Positions 17,176 through 24,325 of a stretch of 64,000 bases of DNA are shown in pieces; positions within the stretch are counted from its first letter, which is position 1; each line of letters opens with the position of its first letter. Source of the DNA: an uncultured Christensenellaceae bacterium (GTDB lineage Bacteria; Bacillota; Clostridia; Christensenellales; UBA3700); the NCBI GenBank assembly GCA_944380285.1, contig CALWGZ010000009.1:1-64000 (forward strand), given 5' to 3'. Below the pieces are notes generated by a model. It did no database searches and was not told where the DNA came from. It worked only from the letters and a program-made list of their open reading frames with translations. The position numbers were made by a program, and so were the translations under genes.

Positions 17176-20100
17176 GTTTTAGAGCGATGTAATTTCGTAT
17201 GGATACTAAACTTACATTCCGAACATTCTGATTCGCCTTCGGTTTTAGAGCGATGTAATTTCGTATGGATACTAAACCAGCAGACGAAAAGCCGGAAGCG
17301 ACAGCGCGTTTTAGAGCGATGTAATTTCGTATGGATACTAAACAGCCTTTTACATTTATATTTTTAATTGTAAGTTTTAGAGCGATGTAATTTCGTATGG
17401 ATACTAAACTGTTGACGACCGTCTTTTTAGCCATTTCCTGTTTTAGAGCGATGTAATTTCGTATGGATACTAAACATGCAGCGTCGAGACATCGCGGCGG
17501 CAGACTGTTTTAGAGCGATGTAATTTCGTATGGATACTAAACGCCGAGGGCGCATGTTCTTTGCGTGCGTCTGTTTTAGAGCGATGTAATTTCGTATGGA
17601 TACTAAACCCGTTGACAGCGTCGCAGCCGTCGCCCCTTGTTTTAGAGCGATGTAATTTCGTATGGATACTAAACTTCGGGGATTGCGCGGTTGAAATTGT
17701 TACAGTTTTAGAGCGATGTAATTTCGTATGGATACTAAACGCGGTTTCTACGTCGTCGAGCTGCGCAATAGTTTTAGAGCGATGTAATTTCGTATGGATA
17801 CTAAACTTTGAGTACGCCCTCATTATACGGCGGCGGGTTTTAGAGCGATGTAATTTCGTATGGATACTAAACGTCGGCACCGCAAACACGGCAATGGTTT
17901 TTGTTTTAGAGCGATGTAATTTCGTATGGATACTAAACTCTTGATAATTCACAAAATATACTTTATTAGTTTTAGAGCGATGTAATTTCGTATGGATACT
18001 AAACCGTTGAGTTCGTTGTACGCATACTTGATAAGTTTTAGAGCGATGTAATTTCGTATGGATACTAAACTTCGCGACATCTCGCAGGCGGCGACGGACG
18101 GTTTTAGAGCGATGTAATTTCGTATGGATACTAAACTGTAGTTCTTCATCGTCTTCACAAGCTTAAGTTTTAGAGCGATGTAATTTCGTATGGATACTAA
18201 ACTGTACCCAAACAAGCTCGACCACTACATCAGTTTTAGAGCGATGTAATTTCGTATGGATACTAAACTCGTCATGGAGACCGTCAAACAACAGGCGGGT
18301 TTTAGAGCGATGTAATTTCGTATGGATACTAAACAAGATCACAGACAAACAAATGAGCGTGGACAGTTTTAGAGCGATGTAATTTCGTATGGATACTAAA
18401 CAAGCAACTGTCTTACAAGACAATCCCCATAGTTTTAGAGCGATGTAATTTCGTATGGATACTAAACGGTCGTCTGCGTCCATCCGTTCGCGGTCGAGTT
18501 TTAGAGCGATGTACTTTCGTATGGATACTAAACTAGCGTTTTTCACGCCCGCATTGCAACGCAGTTTTAGAGCGATGTAATTTCGTATGGATACTAAACA
18601 AGACGGCGAATGGATAGAGCTGGACACTTGTTTTAGAGCGATGTAATTTCGTATGGATACTAAACGATGTTAGCGCGGACGCCCGCCCCCGTAAAGTTTT
18701 AGAGCGATGTAATTTCGTATGGATACTAAACAAGAAATTTGAAAGTTTTGCGAGCTATGCAGTTTTAGAGCGATGTAATTTTGTATGGATACTAAACGAA
18801 AACGACCTATTTTGACTACAACATCAAGTTTTAGAGCGATGTAATTTCGTATGGATACTAAACCGCAAGCAAAGAGTCACCATTAAACCAGCCGTTTTAG
18901 AGCGATGTAATTTCGTATGGATACTAAACTCAATGCGCAGGCTGTAAACGATGCTTATCGTTTTAGAGCGATGTAATTTCGTATGGATACTAAACTATAA
19001 GTAAAGACGGATTGCCGAAAGAGTCGTTTTAGAGCGATGTAATTTCGTATGGATACTAAACTTACGCCGCAGCCGCTCACGGACGACTTCCGTTTTAGAG
19101 CGATGTAATTTCGTATGGATACTAAACATGATACGGAAGAGGCTACAACGGCAACCGAGTTTTAGAGCGATGTAATTTCGTATGGATACTAAACTGCAAC
19201 GTATGGGCGTAGTCAACGAACTTTGTTTTAGAGCGATGTAATTTCGTATGGATACTAAACCCTCCTCAACGTGCCGCCCCGTCCGTGACGGGTTTTAGAG
19301 CGATGTAATTTCGTATGGATACTAAACTCGGTATTCTTGCGGCAGGCAAGTCAGCGGGTTTTAGAGCGATGTAATTTCGTATGGATACTAAACAAGCCGA
19401 ACGGCGCGACCTCGAACGCCTCGGTTTTAGAGCGATGTAATTTCGTATGGATACTAAACGTGCTGTTTAGCATACCCGTGACACGCGAAGTTTTAGAGCG
19501 ATGTAATTTCGTATGGATACTAAACCAAGAAATAAAACGCGGTTGCCTTTGCGTGGTTTTAGAGCGATGTAATTTCGTATGGATACTAAACTGATAATGT
19601 CGCTGATATCAGATTGCGCCTGTTTTAGAGCGATGTAATTTCGTATGGATACTAAACATGCTCAACCGCGTGTAGGGATAAGATGACGTTTTAGAGCGAT
19701 GTAATTTCGTATGGATACTAAACCGTAGACGGTGTATATCTTGCCGTCAGCGTGTTTTAGAGCGATGTAATTTCGTATGGATACTAAACTCGGTGAGCGC
19801 TCGATCACACCGTACTCGAGTTTTAGAGCGATGTAATTTCGTATGGATACTAAACGATATTAGCACGCACGCCCGCCCCCGTAAAGTTTTAGAGCGATGT
19901 AATTTCGTATGGATACTAAACCGATTAGCCAATTTTGATTACCTCCTCAGTGTTTTAGAGCGATGTAATTTCGTATGGATACTAAACGCGACAATTCAGA
20001 CGGCGGGAAAGACCGCAGTTTTAGAGCGATGTAATTTCGTATGGATACTAAACGTTGCGTATTGGCGAGTACGAGGGCAGAGAGTTTTAGAGCGATGTAA

Positions 20101-20581
20101 TTTCGTATGGATACTAAACCGAAGAGTCGGCGAGCTTTTGGACTCCGTCGTTTTAGAGCGATGTAATTTCGTATGGATACTAAACCGATTAGCCAATTTT
20201 GATTACCTCCTCACTGTTTTAGAGCGATGTAATTTCGTATGGATACTAAACTTTTTGCGCCTATGCAATGCAGGGACATGGGTTTTAGAGCGATGTAATT
20301 TCGTATGGATACTAAACAGGAATTGTCAGCTCGTCCATGTCGTCCCAGTTTTAGAGCGATGTAATTTCGTATGGATACTAAACATAGTGATCGTAAGTGA
20401 CCGGGCTGACGTTGTTTTAGAGCGATGTAATTTCGTATGGATACTAAACTTGCTTGCCCTCGTAGAAACGGACAAACTCGTTTTAGAGCGATGTAATTTC
20501 GTATGGGTACTAAACTGCAAAGGCGCGATATGGCGGCGGCAGATTGTTTTAGAGCGATGTAATTTCGTATGGATACTAAAT
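17176..20581 (+). CRISPR. Type II-A CRISPR array, 52 repeats / 51 spacers
   Basis: 36-bp repeat beginning GTTTTAGAGCGATGTAATTT and ending CGTATGGATACTAAAC. Repeat starts were followed one by one from 17176 to 20546. Spacers are 30 nt except four of 31 nt (before repeats at 17507, 18366, 19159, 19292). Variant repeats: A-to-C at 18498, C-to-T at 18762, A-to-G at 20480, and the last repeat at 20546 ends in T. Degenerate last repeat marks the old end. The 66-bp period is 22 codons, which creates long false open frames on both strands. Several spacers are related to each other (see findings). No spacer was seen to match the rest of the window. Confidence 0.99.
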
Positions 20582-20603
20582 CGATTTCCGCTATTCCCAC
20601 TCG

Positions 20604-20699
20604 GTTCGCCCCATACGGGGCGAGTGAGTTGAAATCATCGACCGCAATGCGGAAATGTTCGGCGAGGTGGTTCGCCCCATCTGGGTGAAGGATCGAAAC
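20604..20699 (+). CRISPR. Relict mini-array with I-C-like repeat (locus 1)
   Basis: Repeat one, 20604-20635, 32 nt: GTTCGCCCCATACGGGGCGA followed by GTGAGTTGAAAT, with the CGCCCC/GGGGCG hairpin and GAAAT end typical of type I-C repeats. A 34-nt spacer follows (20636-20669), then a decayed repeat at 20670-20699 ending GGATCGAAAC. The same repeat recurs at 48719. No type I cas genes are in the window. It starts 22 nt after the II-A array. Confidence 0.7.
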
Positions 20700-20715
20700 A
20701 AAGCCTTGTTTGCGG

Positions 20716-21351
20716 TTAGTCGCGCGTACTGTCGCGGAAGAATTCTTCACTCAATTTTTGGGTGAGGGCGGAGATGACTTCGGAGTTGGAGGGGCGGACA
20801 TTGCCTATCAAAGCGCGCATGTGTTCGTGAGATATGGGGTCGGAGTCGGCTGCGCGGATGGCGTTCCGTATGGAGCGCTCGACATTGTCGGGACGGACGT
20901 TGTGTTTTTGCGCGATCTTCGGATAGATGTCTTTGGACAATTTATGGCGGGGATCGTCGAGGAAGAGGCACATCAGGACGGCGTCTCGGATGTAGCTGCA
21001 GCCGAGAGTGCCGCGGCGGAAGCCGCATTTCGCCATGAGGGAGGAGAGCAAAGCACTTGCTCTCGCCTCGGAGCGAGAGGAGCCTTTTTGGGAAAGGTCT
21101 ATCTTGAAGAACAATTTGTCTGAGAGACAGAGCACCGTTGCGCCGGACATACGAAGGAAGAGGGAGCGGTCTTTGAGGGCGTCGCGGAAGGAGTCTTCGC
21201 ACGCGATGATGCAGTCAAAGAGGGGGCTGTGTTCCAGCGCAGCCGCAACGGAATCGCGGAAGACGACGGCGGCATTCAAAGAGGAAGAGGCGAACTCTGC
21301 GGCAGAGGCTTTGTCCGAGGGATCGGAAGCGACGATAGCAACGGTAAACAT
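20716..21351 (-). CDS. Spo0A-like DNA-binding protein with degenerate receiver
   Basis: 211 residues. The C-terminal ~100 residues match the Spo0A effector domain: CSYIRDAVLMCLFLDDPRHK, IYPKIAQKHNVRPDNVERSI, RNAIRAADSDPISHEHMRAL, GNVRPSNSEVISALTQKL. The N-terminal half has receiver-like strand order (MFTVAIVASDPSD, FDCIIACEDSF, SGATVLCLSDKL) but no acidic pair at the first strand and no phospho-acceptor Asp where D56 stands in the true Spo0A (it reads CIIACED). It probably binds DNA without phosphorelay control, or through another signal. GGAG-type site before ATG. Single gene. Confidence 0.75.
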   Translation of the reverse strand: MFTVAIVASDPSDKASAAEFASSSLNAAVVFRDSVAAALEHSPLFDCIIACEDSFRDALKDRSLFLRMSGATVLCLSDKLFFKIDLSQKGSSRSEARASALLSSLMAKCGFRRGTLGCSYIRDAVLMCLFLDDPRHKLSKDIYPKIAQKHNVRPDNVERSIRNAIRAADSDPISHEHMRALIGNVRPSNSEVISALTQKLSEEFFRDSTRD

Positions 21352-21484
21352 AAACGCTCCTTGGGTTTGATAATCAATTTATATCACAAACGCAAATAAG
21401 CTGTCAACGATTCGCATACACAAAATCACAAAAACCGACAAAACAAACCAAAGTAATCACAAAACGGACAATAAATAGAACATT

Positions 21485-21491
21485 TTCGACA
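21485..21491. promoter_or_regulatory. 0A-box-like site
   Basis: TTCGACA (reverse TGTCGAA), the Spo0A-box consensus, in TTTTCGACAAATT, 134 bp upstream of the Spo0A-like gene. The identical 13-mer occurs at 23708-23720. The 185-bp gap 21352-21536 holds nothing else recognised; it is AT-rich. Confidence 0.4.
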
Positions 21492-21536
21492 AATTTCGAT
21501 AAAAGCAGACAAAGAGGATATCTTGTATGTCAGCGG

Positions 21537-23642
21537 TCATTCTTTGTAGGACAGGGAGGCCTCGGGGATGTCGCAATTTTCGGCTATGGACTGCCATTGA
21601 GATTCGCTTCCGGCAAAGTGGATGGTGGGAGCGGTCGCTTGAGAGAAAGAGCGGGAGAAGGCATCGTCCGCTATCGTTTGCAACGAGGAGGGAAGATATA
21701 GATTTTCGAGGGCGACACAGGAGGAGAAGGCTTTGAGACCGATCTCGGTACAGCCCTCGTTGAGGCGGATATCAGTCAGGTAGATCGCCGAGGCAAAGGC
21801 GTTGTCGCACAGGGAGGTGCAAGCCGTCACGGTCACAGAGGTGAGACTTTCGGGGAGAGAGGCGTTGTTTCTTCCGTCTTTGTCGAACAATTTTATCAAG
21901 GCGCAGCCTTTGTCTTTGGACGTACCCACAAAAGGTAAAGTGAGCGAAGTTATCTTTTTATGATCCAAGAAAACAGACAGCACGCCTTCGGGGAGGGAAG
22001 ACAAGCTGTCCGGCAAAACGAGAGAGGTCACGTTCTTTACGCATTCGGAGAAGGCGGTCTCGGAGATCTCGGTCACGGGAAGATCGTTGTAGGACGAGGG
22101 GATGACCAATTCTTCGTATGGATAGGTATAGCCGTCTTCAAAGCCCATAAAGGTGACGCCGCCGGAGGAGTTTGGCTCAAACAGCGCGTGAGGCAATTCG
22201 CGGTAGCCGCATACGGTGCATGTTCCCGTTGAGTCGAGTGAGTGGGATGAAAGAGGGAGAGCAAGGTCTTGTTCGGTGCAAGGATTTTTGTCAAGGGAGA
22301 AGAGTCCGGAACAGGAAGAACAGCTGTAATGGCGATCAACGCCCGCTTGGACGCAGGTGGACGCAACTTCGGGGATAAGGGTGAACGAGTGGTCCGCAAG
22401 GGGCAGAAGTTTCCGTTTGGTTTCGCCGCAGGCGGAGCACACGGACAAGACGTATCCTTGGGAGGTGCATGTGGATGGGACGATGGTCTTGGCCCAATCA
22501 TGTCCGTTTGCGGGGATTGGTTTGGACGGAGACAATACGGTTCCGCATTGGGAGCAAAGCACAAAGCCGGTAGAGCCGGATTCAGTGCAAGACGGAGCAC
22601 GGTAGTCCGTGACCTCTCCGCGGGAGTGAGGCGAGAGAGCTTTCTCTTGCACTATTTGTACGGAATATGCGCCCAACAGGGTATAGGTGTCCGAGCCGTG
22701 CTCGGTGCAGGTGGACGGAACGGAGAAAATGGCATAATCCGCGGCGGACAAAGCGGGCAGGGTCAACAGGGCGGTCTCGCCGCAGGAGCAGACCAGCAGA
22801 GCGTTGCCCGACTTTGTCGCGGACGGGGTTTGGGAGATCTCCGACACAGAGTAGCTGTGAGGAAGGAGTTCTTTCTGCAGCGACTCGAGAGGGACGGCTT
22901 CGAATGCATCTCTTGAAGAGAAGCTGTCTTTGCACACGGAACACGTCCAATACTCGAGGTGCCCGGAAGAGGTGCAGGTGGATGGCTCTTCCGGGTGATA
23001 AACAAGAACATGTCCCGAGTTTGAGAAGACGGCGTTTGTCAATTCAACGGTGCAATCTTCGTCCTCAAAGTCGAGCCCGCAACGGGAGCAATGCCAATGT
23101 TCATGTGTTCCGTCCTCGGTGCAGGTCGCCGCCTTTGCAGGGACAAAGGTTGTCTCGTGACCGAGACGGTCCAAGAATGGACTTATGTATGTCTCGCAAG
23201 TTTCGTCTGTGAAATATTGCTCGCAAAGAGAGCAATACCAGCACTCGAGATTGCCTCGTTCGGAGCAGGTGGAAGATTTGGCGGCAAGGTGCTGCAGGTC
23301 ATGTTCGCAAGAGTCGTCCCATATCTCGGGAGGGTTTGATCCGGTGTTGTCATGCGAGACGAGAGCGTATACGGTGATGTCCTCAAACGTCCCCGCGAGG
23401 ATGTAGTTATGAAAAGAAAAAGGGATGGTGCACGCTTCATCCGTGAACCATCCCAAGAAGGTACCGTTTGTGAGAGAGGGGGTGAAATCGTCCAAGCCGG
23501 AGGTCTCGGTGACGACTTGAGAGTGTACGATCTCGCCGTTGACAGAGAAGTAGATCACCGCCGAAGGAGAGGAGCAAGAAACAAGGCAAACAGCCAAAGC
23601 AACCGCAACAAAAACCACTCCGAAAACGGCAATTTTTCTCAT
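21537..23642 (-). CDS. Cys-rich lipoprotein with InlB-type and BspA-type repeats
   Basis: 701 residues. Signal peptide MRKIAVFGVVFVAVALAVCL with lipobox VSC at ~23. Residues ~30-90 match an InlB B-repeat (VIYFSVNGEIVHSQVV..FLGWFTDEACTIPF). Residues ~110-480 hold about eight degenerate repeats of the form STCTxxGxxxxxxCsxCg...HS/GH, each with a CxxC and a second Cys, e.g. ATCTEDGTHEHWHCSRCG; such repeats are common in cell-surface proteins of gut Clostridia. The C-terminal ~200 residues are BspA-like leucine-rich repeats (ITEISETAFSEC, LTDIRLNEGCTEIGLKAFSS, LENLYLPSSLQTIADDAF). An adhesin or surface receptor is likely. GGGAG site before ATG. Confidence 0.85.
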   Translation of the reverse strand: MRKIAVFGVVFVAVALAVCLVSCSSPSAVIYFSVNGEIVHSQVVTETSGLDDFTPSLTNGTFLGWFTDEACTIPFSFHNYILAGTFEDITVYALVSHDNTGSNPPEIWDDSCEHDLQHLAAKSSTCSERGNLECWYCSLCEQYFTDETCETYISPFLDRLGHETTFVPAKAATCTEDGTHEHWHCSRCGLDFEDEDCTVELTNAVFSNSGHVLVYHPEEPSTCTSSGHLEYWTCSVCKDSFSSRDAFEAVPLESLQKELLPHSYSVSEISQTPSATKSGNALLVCSCGETALLTLPALSAADYAIFSVPSTCTEHGSDTYTLLGAYSVQIVQEKALSPHSRGEVTDYRAPSCTESGSTGFVLCSQCGTVLSPSKPIPANGHDWAKTIVPSTCTSQGYVLSVCSACGETKRKLLPLADHSFTLIPEVASTCVQAGVDRHYSCSSCSGLFSLDKNPCTEQDLALPLSSHSLDSTGTCTVCGYRELPHALFEPNSSGGVTFMGFEDGYTYPYEELVIPSSYNDLPVTEISETAFSECVKNVTSLVLPDSLSSLPEGVLSVFLDHKKITSLTLPFVGTSKDKGCALIKLFDKDGRNNASLPESLTSVTVTACTSLCDNAFASAIYLTDIRLNEGCTEIGLKAFSSCVALENLYLPSSLQTIADDAFSRSFSQATAPTIHFAGSESQWQSIAENCDIPEASLSYKE

Positions 23643-23707
23643 AATTTATCTCCCGTGACAAGATTTATTAATTTCAGTTTAGTGTAATGAAAGACATAAG
23701 TCAAGCG

Positions 23708-23720
23708 TTTTCGACAAATT
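23708..23720. promoter_or_regulatory. 0A-box-like site upstream of the surface lipoprotein
   Basis: TTTTCGACAAATT, identical to the 13-mer at 21483-21495, 66 bp before the lipoprotein start. 23721-23870 shows no gene. Confidence 0.4.
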
Positions 23721-23870
23721 CAGACAAAAATTTTACGAAAATATTGAGATGATGTACATTTGAAGGCAAAAGACGCGTAAAAGATGGAGGAGAGCGCAGC
23801 AAAGGATCCTTGCGGCTTGTTGTGCTTTTGAGGTGTTGCTTGGTGCGACGTTGCTCGAAAAAAGAACTCT

Positions 23871-24124
23871 ACCCAAACGAAACAGCATAAGCAAATCCGT
23901 GCATATACGCCGAGGCACAACGGCAAAGTGGAAAGAAGCCACCGCAAAGACAATGAGCGCTTCTACTCCAAGCACAGCTTCTACAGCCTCGCCGATCTAC
24001 AAGACCAATTAAAGCGATACGATAGAGAGTACAACCAAACGCCTATGCACCCGCTTGGAAGGAGGTCGCCTAACCTTACGTTGCCGGTTATTTTAACAGT
24101 AAAAGTGTAACAGATGTTTGACAG
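23871..24124 (+). pseudogene. IS481-like transposase 3' remnant
   Basis: In the frame ending at 24110 the translation reads KQIRAYTPRHNGKVERSHRK then DNERFYSKHSFYSLADLQDQ and YDREYNQTPMHPLGRRSPNL, the end of an rve-type integrase core of IS481-family transposases (the Glu of the DDE triad is in HNGKVERSH). The first ~200 residues are missing. After the stop, AGTGTAACAGATGTTTGACA ends at 24124 and looks like the right terminal inverted repeat (ends ...ACA). The helicase operon promoter begins 38 bp later, so this remnant borders the defence insertion. Confidence 0.75.
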
Positions 24125-24161
24125 ACCAACGAAAACAATTGTGGATATTGGTAAAAGGCGT

Positions 24162-24190
24162 TGACAACCTTACTTAGATGTTATATAGTA
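24162..24190 (+). promoter_or_regulatory. Promoter of the helicase defence operon
   Basis: TTGACA 24162-24167, 17-nt spacer, TATAGT 24185-24190. Expected start ~24197, leader of about 130 nt. Confidence 0.8.
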
Positions 24191-24325
24191 AAATTACAGG
24201 AAAGCCGCTATCCGGCGAGGAAAGCAGTACAAATGATGTGTGTACGGTTGGCAACGTAAAGCTGCGGAATTTGTAACCGCAAAACAAAAAACAACAATTT
24301 TTTGTGGGATAAAAGGGAGAATTTT

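Noticed and set aside
17367..20632. Many open frames encoding VLERCNFVWILN or SIHTKLHRSKT repeats
   Set aside because: They are translations of the CRISPR repeat; a 66-bp period keeps the frame open on both strands.
24200..24300. Riboswitch in the helicase operon leader
   Set aside because: No recognised conserved core; only weak short stems.
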